Source: Xylocopa sonorina (lineage: Eukaryota > Arthropoda > Insecta > Hymenoptera > Apidae). Taken from it: a stretch of 64,000 bases of DNA. Location: positions 682,001 to 746,000 of the forward strand of contig NW_027490239.1 of the NCBI RefSeq assembly GCF_050948175.1. Direction: 5' to 3'. The position numbers were made by a program, and so were the translations under genes. The notes beneath the pieces were generated by a model. The model made no database searches. It saw only the letters and a list, made by a program, of their open reading frames with translations, and had not been told where the DNA came from. Below, piece by piece: positions 10,650 through 24,300 of the stretch (positions within the stretch are counted from its first letter, which is position 1; each line of letters starts with the position of its first letter).

Positions 10650-13600
10650 CCATGAAACATAGAAATGTGATGGAATATCGCGTTTTAAGAATCATAAGAA
10701 CTCTATGCTACTATACGTAGACATCTGCAAACGCTATTTCCTTGCAAGGAAGTGTCGCATTTACATTCATTTGAAGTGTTGACGAGGAATACATAACACT
10801 TCGCAAATCATATTATATCTTACCATGAAACATAGAAACGAGATGGAATACCGCGTTTTAAGAATCATAAGAACTCTATTACTACGATACGTAGACATCT
10901 GCAAACGCTATTTCCTAGCATGGAAGTGTCGCATTTATATTCCATTGAAGTGAATACGAGGTATGCATGACACCTCGCAATGGATATTATATCTTATCAT
11001 GAAACATAGAAATGAGATGCGACATCTTGTTTTAAGAAGTATTAGAACTCTATTCTTACGATACGTGGTCATCTGGAAACGCTATTTCCTAGCAGGAAGT
11101 GTCGCATTTACATTCATTTGAAGTGTAGACGAGGAATACATAACACTTCGCAAATCATATTATACCTTACCATGAAACATAGAAATGAGATGCGATATCG
11201 CGTTTTAAGTATCATAAATCTCTATTGCTACGATACGTAGACATCTGCAAACGCTATTTCCTTGCAAGGAAGTGTCGCATTTACATTCCATTGAAGTGTA
11301 GACGAGGAATACATATCACTTCGCAAATCATATTATAACTTAACATGAAACATAGAAATGAGATGCGATATCGCGTTTTAAGAATCATAAGATCTCTATT
11401 GCTACGATACGTAGACATCTGCAAACGCTATTTCCTTGCAAGTAAGTGTCGCATTTACATTCATTTGAAGTGTTGACGAGGAATACATGATACTTCGCAA
11501 ATCATAATATATCTTACCATGAAACATAGAAATGAGATGCGATATCGCGTTTTAAGAAGCATCAGAAATCCATGGCTACGATGCGTAGACATATGCAAAC
11601 GCTATTTCCTTGCAAGGAAGTGTCGCATTTACATTCATGTGAAGTGTAGACGAGGAATACATATCACTTCGCAAATCATATTATACATTACCGTGAAACA
11701 TAGAAATGAGATGCGATATCGCGTTTTAAGAAGCATTAGAACTCTATTGCTACGATACGTAGACATCTGCATACGCTATTTCCTAGCGAGGAAGTGTCGC
11801 ATTCACATACATTTGAAGTGTATACGAGGAATACATAACACTTCGCAAATCATATTATATCTTACCATGGAACATAGAAATGAGATGGAATATCGCGTTT
11901 TAAGAATCATAAGAACTCTATTGCTACGATACTTAGACATCTGCAAACGCTATTTCCTAGCATGGAAGTGTCGCATTTATATTCCATTGAAGTGAATACG
12001 AGGTATGCATGACACCTCGCAATGGATATTATATCTTATCATGAAACATAGAAATGAGATGCGACATCTTGTTTTAAGAAGTATTAGAACTCTATTCTTA
12101 CGATACGTGGTCATCTGGAAACGCTATTTCCTAGCAAGGAAGTGTCGCATTTACATTCATTTGAAGTGTAGACGAGGAATACATGATACTTCGCAAATCA
12201 TATTATATCTTACCATAAAAACATAGAAATGAGATGCGATATCGCGTTCTAAGAAGCATTAGAACACTATTGCTTCGATACGTAGACATCTGCAAACGCT
12301 ATTTCCTTGCAAGGAAGTGTTGCATTTACATTCATTTGAAGTGTAGACGAGGAATACATGATACTTCGCAAATCATATTATATCTTACCATGAAACATAG
12401 AAATGAAATCCGATATCGCGTTTTAAGAATCATAAGAACTCTATTGCTACGATACGTAGATATCTGCAAACGCTATTTCCTTGCAAGGAAGTGTCGCATT
12501 TACATTCATTTGAAGTGTAGACGAGGAATACATGACACTTCGCAAATTATATTATATCTTACCATGAAACATAGTAATGAGATGCGATATCGCGTTTTAA
12601 GAGGCATCAGAAATCCATTGCTACGATACGTAGACATCTGCAAACGCTATTTCCTTGCAAGGAAGTGTCGCACTTACATTCATTTGAAGTGTTGACGAGG
12701 AATACATAACACTTCGCAAATCATATTATATCTTACCATGAAACATAGAAACGAGATGGAATACCGCGTTTTAAGAATCATAAGAACTCTATTACTACGA
12801 TACGTAGACATCTGCAAACGCTATTTCCTAGCGAGGAAGTGTCGCATTCACATTCATTTGAAGTGTAGACGAGGAATACATAACACTTCGCAAATCATAT
12901 TATATCTTACCATGAAACATAGAAATGAGATGCGATATCGCGTTTTAAGAAGCATTAGAACACTATTGCTACGATACGTAGACATCTGCAAACGCTATTT
13001 CCTAGCGAGGAAGTGTCGCATTCACATTCATTTGAAGTGTAGACGAGGAATACATAACACTTCGCAAATCATATTATATCTTACCATGGAACATAGAAAT
13101 GAGATGGAATATCGCGTTTTAAGAATCATAAGAACTCTATTGCTACGATACTTAGACATCTGCAAACGCTATTTCCTAGCATGGAAGTGTCGCATTTATA
13201 TTCCATTGAAGTGAATACGAGGTATGCATGACACCTCGCAATGGATATTATATCTTATCTTGAAACATAGAAATGAGATGCGACATCTTGTTTTAAGAAG
13301 TATTAGAACTCTATTCTTACGATACGTGGTCATCTGGAAACGCTATTTCCTAGCAAGGAAGTGTCGCATTTACATTCTTTTGAAGAGTAGACGAGGAATA
13401 CATGACTCTTCGCAAATCATATTATATCTTACCATGAAACATAGAAATGAGATGCGATATCGCGTTTTAAGAAGCATTAGAAAGCTATTGCTATGATACG
13501 TAGACATTTGCAAACGCTATTTCCTTGCAAGGAAGTGTCGCATTTACATTCATTTGAAGTGTTGACGAGGAATACATAACACTTCGCAAATCATATTATA

Positions 13601-13861
13601 TCTTACCATGAAACATAGAAACGAGATGGAATATCGCGTTTTAAGAATCATAAGTACTCTATTGCTACGATACGTAGACATCTGCAAACGCTATTTCCTA
13701 GCGAGGAAGTGTCGCATTCACATTCATTTGAAGTGTAGACGAGGAATACATAACACTTCGCAAATCATATTATATCTTACCAAGGAACATAGAAATGAGA
13801 TGCAATTTCGCGTTCTAAGAAGCATTAGAACTCTATTGCTACGATACGTAGACATCTGCAA

Positions 13862-16800
13862 ACGCTATTTCCTTGCAAGGAAGTGTCACATTTACATTCA
13901 TTTGAATCGTAGACGAGGAATACATAACACTTCGCAAATCATATTATATCTTACCATGAAACATAGAAATGAAATCCGATATCGCGTTTTAAGAATCATA
14001 AGAACTCTATTGCTACGATACGTAGATATCTGCAAACGCTATTTCCTTGCAAGGAAGTGTCGCATTTACATTCATTTGAAGTGTGGACGAGGAATACATG
14101 ACACTTCGCAAATTATATTATATCTTACCATGAAACATAGTAATGAGATGCGATATCGCGTTTTAAGAGGCATCAGAAATCCATTGCTACGATACGTAGA
14201 CATCTGCAAACGCTATTTCCTTGCAAGGAAGTGTCGCATTTACATTCCATTGAAGTGTAGACGAGGAATACATATCACTTCGCAAATCATATTATAACTT
14301 AACATGAAACATAGAAATGAGATGCGATATCGCGTTTTAAGAATCATAAGATCTCTATTGCTACGATACGTAGACATCTGCAAACGCTATTTCCTTGCAA
14401 GTAAGTGTCGCATTTACATTCATTTGAAGTGTTGACGAGGAATACATGATACTTCGCAAATCATAATATATCTTACCATGAAACATAGAAATGAGATGCG
14501 ATATCGCGTTTTAAGAAGCATCAGAAATCCATTGCTACGATACGTAGACATATGCAAACGCTATTTCCTTGCAAGGAAGTGTCGCATTTACATTCATTTG
14601 AAGTGTAGACGAGGAATACATATCACTTCGCAAATCATATTATACCTTACCATGAAACATAGAAATGAGATGCGATATCGCGTTTTAAGTATCATAAATC
14701 TCTATTGCTACGATACGTAGACATCTGCAAACGCTATTTCCTTGCAAGGTAGTGTCGCATTTACATTCATTTGAAGTGTTGACGAGGAATACATAACTCT
14801 TCGCAAATCATATTATATCTTACCATGAAACATAGAAATGAGATGCGATTTCGCGTTTTAAGAAGCATTAGAACTCTATTGCTACGATACGTAGACATCT
14901 GCAAACGCTATTTCCTTGCAAGGAAGTGTCACATTTACATTCATTTGAATCGTAGACGAGGAATACATAACACTTCGCAATGAATATTATATCTTATCAT
15001 GAAACATAGAAATGAGATGTGACATCTTGTTTTAAGGAGTATTAGAACTCCATTCTTACGATACGTGGTCATCTGGAAACGCTATTTCCTAGCAAGGAAG
15101 TGTCGCATTTACATTCTTTTGAAGAGTAGACGAGGAATACATGACTCTTCGCAAATCATATTATATCTTACCATGAAACATAGAAATGAGATGCGATATC
15201 GCGTTTTAAGAAGCATTAGAAAGCTATTGCTATGATACGTAGACATTTGCAAACGCTATTTCCTTGCAAGGAAGTGTCGCATTTACATTCATTTGAAGTG
15301 TTGACGAGGAATACATAACACTTCGCAAATCATATTATATCTTACCATGAAACATAGAAACGAGATGGAATATCGCGTTTTAAGAATCATAAGTACTCTA
15401 TTGCTACGATACGTAGACATCTGCAAACGCAATTTCCTACCGAGGAAGTGTCGCATTCACATTCATTTGAAGTGTAGACGAGGAATACATAACACTTCGC
15501 AAATCATATTATATCTTACCAAGGAACATAGAAATGAGATGCAATTTCGCGTTCTAAGAAGCATTAGAACTCTATTGCTACGATACGTAGACATCTGCAA
15601 ACGCTATTTCTTAGCGAGGAAGTGTCGCATTCACATTCATTTGAAGTGTAGACGAGGAATACATGATACTTCGCAAATCATATTATATCTTACCATGAAA
15701 CATAGAAATGAGATGCGATATCGCGTTTTAAGAAGCATTAGAACACTATTGCTTCGATACGTAGACATCTGCAAACGCTATTTCCTTGCAAGGAAGTGTC
15801 GCATTTACATTCATTTGAATCGTAGGCGAGGAATGCATAACACTTCGCAATGAATATTATATCTTGTCATGAAACATAGAAATGAGATGCGATTTCGCGT
15901 TTTAAGAAGCATTAGAACCCTATTGCTACGATACGTAGACATCTGCAAACGCTATTTCCTAGCGAGGAAGTGTCGCATTCACATTCATTTGAAGTGTAGA
16001 CGAGGAATACATAACACTTAGCAAATCATATTATATCTTACCATGAAACATAGAAACGAGATGGAATATCGCGTTTTAAGAATCATAAGAACTCTATTGC
16101 TACGATACGTAGACATCTGCAAGCTATGCTATTAGCATGCTATTTCCTATTAGCTATGCTATTTCCTTGCAAGGAAGTGTCGCATTTACATTCATTTGAA
16201 TCGTAGAAGAGGAATACATAGCACTTCGCAATGAATATTATATCGTATCATGAAACATAGAAATGAGATGTGATATCTTGTTTTAAGAAGTATTAGAACT
16301 CCATTCTTACGATACGTGGTCATCTGGAAACGCTATTTCCTAGCAAGGAAGTGTCGCATTTACATTCTTTTGAACTGTAGACGAGGAATACATGACTCTT
16401 CGCAAATCATATTATATCTTACCATGAAACAGAAATGAGATGCGATATCGCGTTCTAAGAAGCATCTGAAATCCATTGCTACCATACGTAGACATCTGCA
16501 AACGCTATTTCCTTGCTAGGAAGTGTCGCATTTACATTCATTCGATGTGTAGACGAGGAATACATAACACTTCGCAAATCATATTATATCTTACCATGAA
16601 ACATAGAAATGAGATACGATATCACGTTTTAAGAATCATAAGGACACTATTGCTACGATACGTAGACATCTGCAAACGCTATGTCCTTGCAAGGAAGTGT
16701 CGCATTTACATTCACTTTAAGTGTAGACGAGGAATACATATCACTTCGCAAATCATATTATACCTTACCATGAAACATAGAAATGAGATCCGATATCGCG

Positions 16801-19800
16801 TTTTAAGTATCATAAATCTCTATTGCTACGATACGTAGACATCTGCAAACGCTATTTCCTTGCAAGGAAGTGTCGCATTTACATTCATTTGAAGTGTTGA
16901 CGAGGAATACATAACACTTCGCAAATCATATTATATCTTACCATGAAACATAGAAATGAGATGCGATTTCGCGTTTTAAGAAGCACCAGAAATCCATTGC
17001 TACGATACGTAGACATCTGCAAAAGCTATTTCCTTGCAAGGAAGTGTCGCATTTACATTCATTTGAAGTGTGGACGAGGAATACATATCACTTCGCAAAT
17101 CATATTATACCTTACCATGAAACATAGAAATGAGATGCGATATCGCGTTTTAAGTATCATAAATCTCTATTGCTACGATACGTAGACATCTGCAAACGCT
17201 ATTTCCTTGCAAGGTAGTGTCGCATTTACATTCATTTGAAGTGTTGACGAGGAATACATAACTCTTCGCAAATCATATTATATCTTACCATGAAACATAG
17301 AAATGAGATGCGATTTCGCGTTTTAAGAAGCATTAGAACTCTATTGCTACGATACGTAGACATCTGCAAACGCTATTTCCTTGCAAGGAAGTGTCACATT
17401 TACATTCATTTGAATCGTAGACGAGGAATACATAACACTTCGCAATGAATATTATATCTTATCATGAAACATAGAAATGAGATGTGACATCTTGTTTTAA
17501 GGAGTATTAGAACTCCATTCTTACGATACGTGGTCATCTGGAAACGCTATTTCCTAGCAAGGAAGTGTCGCATTTACATTCTTTTGAAGAGTAGACGAGG
17601 AGTACATGACTCTTCGCAAATCATATTATATCTTACCATGAAACATAGAAATGAGATGCGATATCGCGTTTTAAGAAGCATTAGAAAGCTATTGCTATGA
17701 TACGTAGACATTTGCAAACGCTATTTCCTTGCAAGGAAGTGTCGCATTTACATTCATTTGAAGTGTTGACGAGGAATACATAACACTTCGCAAATCATAT
17801 TATATCTTACCATGAAATATAGAAACGAGATGGAATATCGCGTTTTAAGAATCATAAGTACTCTATTGCTACGATACGTAGACATCTGCAAACGCTATTT
17901 CCTAGCGAGGAAGTGTCGCATTCACATTCATTTGAAGTGTAGACGAGGAATACATAACACTTCGCAAATCATATTATATCTTACCAAGGAACATAGAAAT
18001 GAGATGCAATTTCGCGTTCTAAGAAGCATTAGAACTCTATTGCTACGATACGTAGACATCTGCAAACGCTATTTCTTAGCGAGGAAGTGTCGCATTCACA
18101 TTCATTTGAAGTGTAGACGAGGAATACATAACACTTCGCAAATCATATTATATCTTACCATGAAACATAGAAATGTGATGGAATATCGCGTTTTAAGAAT
18201 CATAAGAACTCTATGCTACTATACGTAGACATCTGCAGACGCTATTTCCTTGCAAGGAAGTGTCGCATTTACATTCATTTGAAGTGTTGACGAGGAATAC
18301 ATAACACTTCGCAAATCATATTATATCTTACCATGAAACATAGAAACGAGATGGAATACCGCGTTTTAAGAATCATAAGAACTCTATTACTACGATACGT
18401 AGACATCTGCAAACGCTATTTCCTAGCATGGAAGTGTCGCATTTATATTCCATTGAAGTGAATACGAGGTATGCATGACACCTCGCAATGGATATTATAT
18501 CTTATCATGAAACATAGAAATGAGATGCGACATCTTGTTTTAAGAAGTATTAGAACTCTATTCTTACGATACGTGGTCATCTGGAAACGCTATTTCCTAG
18601 CAGGAAGTGTCGCATTTACATTCATTTGAAGTGTAGACGAGGAATACATAACACTTCGCAAATCATATTATACCTTACCATGAAACATAGAAATGAGATG
18701 CGATATCGCGTTTTAAGTATCATAAATCTCTATTGCTACGATACGTAGACATCTGCAAACGCTATTTCCTTGCAAGGAAGTGTCGCATTTACATTCCATT
18801 GAAGTGTAGACGAGGAATACATATCACTTCGCAAATCATATTATAACTTAACATGAAACATAGAAATGAGATGCGATATCGCGTTTTAAGAATCATAAGA
18901 TCTCTATTGCTACGATACGTAGACATCTGCAAACGCTATTTCCTTGCAAGTAAGTGTCGCATTTACATTCATTTGAAGTGTTGACGAGGAATACATGATA
19001 CTTCGCAAATCATAATATATCTTACCATGAAACATAGAAATGAGATGCGATATCGCGTTTTAAGAAGCATCAGAAATCCATGGCTACGATGCGTAGACAT
19101 ATGCAAACGCTATTTCCTTGCAAGGAAGTGTCGCATTTACATTCATGTGAAGTGTAGACGAGGAATACATATCACTTCGCAAATCATATTATACATTACC
19201 GTGAAACATAGAAATGAGATGCGATATCGCGTTTTAAGAAGCATTAGAACTCTATTGCTACGATACGTAGACATCTGCATACGCTATTTCCTAGCGAGGA
19301 AGTGTCGCATTCACATACATTTGAAGTGTATACGAGGAATACATAACACTTCGCAAATCATATTATATCTTACCATGGAACATAGAAATGAGATGGAATA
19401 TCGCGTTTTAAGAATCATAAGAACTCTATTGCTACGATACTTAGACATCTGCAAACGCTATTTCCTAGCATGGAAGTGTCGCATTTATATTCCATTGAAG
19501 TGAATACGAGGTATGCATGACACCTCGCAATGGATATTATATCTTATCATGAAACATAGAAATGAGATGCGACATCTTGTTTTACGAAGTATTAGAACTC
19601 TATTCTTACGATACGTGGTCATCTGGAAACGCTATTTCCTAGCAAGGAAGTGTCGCATTTACATTCATTTGAAGTGTAGACGAGGAATACATGATACTTC
19701 GCAAATCATATTATATCTTACCATAAAAACATAGAAATGAGATGCGATATCGCGTTCTAAGAAGCATTAGAACACTATTGCTTCGATACGTAGACATCTG

Positions 19801-21375
19801 CAAACGCTATTTCCTTGCAAGGAAGTGTTGCATTTACATTCATTTGAAGTGTAGACGAGGAATACATGATACTTCGCAAATCATATTATATCTTACCATG
19901 AAACATAGAAATGAAATCCGATATCGCGTTTTAAGAATCATAAGAACTCTATTGCTACGATACGTAGATATCTGCAAACGCTATTTCCTTGCAAGGAAGT
20001 GTCGCATTTACATTCATTTGAAGTGTAGACGAGGAATACATGACACTTCGCAAATTATATTATATCTTACCATGAAACATAGTAATGAGATGCGATATCG
20101 CGTTTTAAGAGGCATCAGAAATCCATTGCTACGATACGTAGACATCTGCAAACGCTATTTCCTTGCAAGGAAGTGTCGCACTTACATTCATTTGAAGTGT
20201 TGACGAGGAATACATAACACTTCGCAAATCATATTATATCTTACCATGAAACATAGAAACGAGATGGAATACCGCGTTTTAAGAATCATAAGAACTCTAT
20301 TACTACGATACGTAGACATCTGCAAACGCTATTTCCTAGCGAGGAAGTGTCGCATTCACATTCATTTGAAGTGTAGACGAGGAATACATAACACTTCGCA
20401 AATCATATTATATCTTACCATGAAACATAGAAATGAGATGCGATATCGCGTTTTAACAAGCATTAGAACACTATTGCTACGATACGTAGACATCTGCAAA
20501 CGCTATTTCCTAGCGAGGAAGTGTCGCATTCACATTCATTTGAAGTGTAGACGAGGAATACATAACACTTCGCAAATCATATTATATCTTACCATGGAAC
20601 ATAGAAATGAGATGGAATATCGCGTTTTAAGAATCATAAGAACTCTATTGCTACGATACTTAGACATCTGCAAACGCTATTTCCTAGCATGGAAGTGTCG
20701 CATTTATATTCCATTGAAGTGAATACGAGGTATGCATGACACCTCGCAATGGATATTATATCTTATCATGAAACATAGAAATGAGATGCGACATCTTGTT
20801 TTAAGAAGTATTAGAACTCTATTCTTACGATACGTGGTCATCTGGAAACGCTATTTCCTAGCAAGGAAGTGTCGCATTTACATTCTTTTGAAGAGTAGAC
20901 GAGGAATACATGACTCTTCGCAAATCATATTATATCTTACCATGAAACATAGAAATGAGATGCGATATCGCGTTTTAAGAAGCATTAGAAAGCTATTGCT
21001 ATGATACGTAGACATTTGCAAACGCTATTTCCTTGCAAGGAAGTGTCGCATTTACATTCATTTGAAGTGTTGACGAGGAATACATAACACTTCGCAAATC
21101 ATATTATATCTTACCATGAAACATAGAAACGAGATGGAATATCGCGTTTTAAGAATCATAAGTACTCTATTGCTACGATACGTAGACATCTGCAAACGCT
21201 ATTTCCTAGCGAGGAAGTGTCGCATTCACATTCATTTGAAGTGTAGACGAGGAATACATAACACTTCGCAAATCATATTATATCTTACCAAGGAACATAG
21301 AAATGAGATGCAATTTCGCGTTCTAAGAAGCATTAGAACTCTATTGCTACGATACGTAGACATCTGCAAACGCTA
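13862..21375 (+). repeat. Higher-order block, copy 2 (full form, about 43 monomers)
   Basis: Second copy of the block at 7050-13862, 7508 bp long in this form because it keeps the four monomers at about 17.45-18.15 kb that copy 1 lost. The retained units contain the GTGACATCTTGTTTTAAGG and GAAAGCTATTGCTATG variants. Predicted translations of matching stretches in copies 1 and 2 are identical or differ by one residue, for example 11519-11995 against 19027-19503. It overlaps the 26-monomer duplication described separately. Confidence 0.87.
16122..16162 (+). repeat. 33 bp local insertion inside a monomer, copy 2
   Basis: The same tract as at 9310-9350, displaced by exactly 6812 bp, with the two GCTATGCTATT copies and central GCATGCTATTTCC intact. 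Its presence in both higher-order copies shows that it predates that duplication. Confidence 0.85.
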
Positions 21376-24300
21376 TTTCTTAGCGAGGAAGTGTCGCATT
21401 CACATTCATTTGAAGTGTAGACGAGGAATACATAACACATCGCAAATCATATTATATCTTACCATGAAACATAGAAATGTGATGGAATATCGCGTTTTAA
21501 GAATCATAAGAACTCTATGCTACTATACGTAGACATCTGCAAACGCTATTTCCTTGCAAGGAAGTGTCGCATTTACATTCATTTGAAGTGTTGACGAGGA
21601 ATACATAACACTTCGCAAATCATATTATATCTTACCATGAAACATAGAAACGAGATGGAATACCGCGTTTTAAGAATCATAAGAACTCTATTACTACGAT
21701 ACGTAGACATCTGCAAACGCTATTTCCTAGCGAGGAAGTGTCGCATTCACATTCATTTGAAGTGTAGACGAGGAATACATAACACTTCGCAAATCATATT
21801 ATATCTTACCATGGAACATAGAAATGAGATGGAATATCGCGTTTTAAGAATCATAAGAACTCTATTGCTACGATACTTAGACATCTGCAAACGCTATTTC
21901 CTAGCATGGAAGTGTCGCATTTATATTCCATTGAAGTGAATACGAGGTATGCATGACACCTCGCAATGGATATTATATCTTATCATGAAACATAGAAATG
22001 AGATGCGACATCTTGTTTTAAGAAGTATTAGAACTCCATTCTTACGATACGTGGTCATCTGGAAACGCTATTTCCTAGCAAGGAAGTGTCGCATTTACAT
22101 TCTTTTGAAGAGTAGACGAGGAATACATGACCCTTCGCAAATCATATTATATCTTACCATGAAACATAGAAATGAGATGCGATATCGCGTTTTAAGAAGC
22201 ATTAGAAAGCTATTGCTATGATACGTAGACATTTGCAAACGCTATTTCCTTGCAAGGAAGTGTCGCATTTACATTCATTTGAAGTGTTGACGAGGAATAC
22301 ATAACACTTCGCAAATCATATTATATCTTACCATGAAACATAGAAACGAGATGGAATATCGCGTTTTAAGAATCATAAGTACTCTATTGCTACGATACGT
22401 AGACATCTGCAAACGCTATTTCCTAGCGAGGAAGTGTCGCATTCACATTCATTTGAAGTGTAGACGAGGAATACATAACACTTCGCAAATCATATTATAT
22501 CTTACCAAGGAACATAGAAATGAGATGCAATTTCGCGTTCTAAGAAGCATTAGAACTCTATTGCTACGATACGTAGACATCTGCAAACGCTATTTCTTAG
22601 CGAGGAAGTGTCGCATTCACATTCATTTGAAGTGTAGACGAGGAATACATAACACTTCGCAAATCATATTATATCTTACCATGAAACATAGAAATGTGAT
22701 GGAATATCGCGTTTTAAGAATCATAAGAACTCTATGCTACTATACGTAGACATCTGCAGACGCTATTTCCTTGCAAGGAAGTGTCGCATTTACATTCATT
22801 TGAAGTGTTGACGAGGAATACATAACACTTCGCAAATCATATTATATCTTACCATGAAACATAGAAACGAGATGGAATACCGCGTTTTAAGAATCATAAG
22901 AACTCTATTACTACGATACGTAGACATCTGCAAACGCTATTTCCTAGCATGGAAGTGTCGCATTTATATTCCATTGAAGTGAATACGAGGTATGCATGAC
23001 ACCTCGCAATGGATATTATATCTTATCATGAAACATAGAAATGAGATGCGACATCTTGTTTTAAGAAGTATTAGAACTCTATTCTTACGATACGTGGTCA
23101 TCTGGAAACGCTATTTCCTAGCAGGAAGTGTCGCATTTACATTCATTTGAAGTGTAGACGAGGAATACATAACACTTCGCAAATCATATTATACCTTACC
23201 ATGAAACATAGAAATGAGATGCGATATCGCGTTTTAAGTATCATAAATCTCTATTGCTACGATACGTAGACATCTGCAAACGCTATTTCCTTGCAAGGAA
23301 GTGTCGCATTTACATTCCATTGAAGTGTAGACGAGGAATACATATCACTTCGCAAATCATATTATAACTTAACATGAAACATAGAAATGAGATGCGATAT
23401 CGCGTTTTAAGAATCATAAGATCTCTATTGCTACGATACGTAGACATCTGCAAACGCTATTTCCTTGCAAGTAAGTGTCGCATTTACATTCATTTGAAGT
23501 GTTGACGAGGAATACATGATACTTCGCAAATCATAATATATCTTACCATGAAACATAGAAATGAGATGCGATATCGCGTTTTAAGAAGCATCAGAAATCC
23601 ATGGCTACGATGCGTAGACATATGCAAACGCTATTTCCTTGCAAGGAAGTGTCGCATTTACATTCATGTGAAGTGTAGACGAGGAATACATATCACTTCG
23701 CAAATCATATTATACATTACCGTGAAACATAGAAATGAGATGCGATATCGCGTTTTAAGAAGCATTAGAACTCTATTGCTACGATACGTAGACATCTGCA
23801 TACGCTATTTCCTAGCGAGGAAGTGTCGCATTCACATACATTTGAAGTGTATACGAGGAATACATAACACTTCGCAAATCATATTATATCTTACCATGGA
23901 ACATAGAAATGAGATGGAATATCGCGTTTTAAGAATCATAAGAACTCTATTGCTACGATACTTAGACATCTGCAAACGCTATTTCCTAGCATGGAAGTGT
24001 CGCATTTATATTCCATTGAAGTGAATACGAGGTATGCATGACACCTCGCAATGGATATTATATCTTATCATGAAACATAGAAATGAGATGCGACATCTTG
24101 TTTTAAGAAGTATTAGAACTCTATTCTTACGATACGTGGTCATCTGGAAACGCTATTTCCTAGCAAGGAAGTGTCGCATTTACATTCATTTGAAGTGTAG
24201 ACGCGGAATACATGATACTTCGCAAATCATATTATATCTTACCATAAAAACATAGAAATGAGATGCGATATCGCGTTCTAAAAAGCATTAGAACACTATT

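Larger units (their letters stand above)
7050..13862 (+). repeat. Higher-order block, copy 1 (short form, 6812 bp)
   Basis: This block recurs immediately downstream. Landmarks at 7666, 8535, 9664 and 10131 reappear at 14478, 15347, 16476 and 16943, each 6812 bp later. Landmarks from 10.65 kb on (11519, 12234, 12738, 13224) reappear 7508 bp later. The change in offset, 696 bp, equals exactly four monomers and maps to about 10637-10649. Copy 1 therefore lacks four units that copy 2 has. The block also holds a 33 bp insertion near 9310-9350 and the one-base-longer ACCATAAAAACATAG variant near 12212. Confidence 0.88.
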
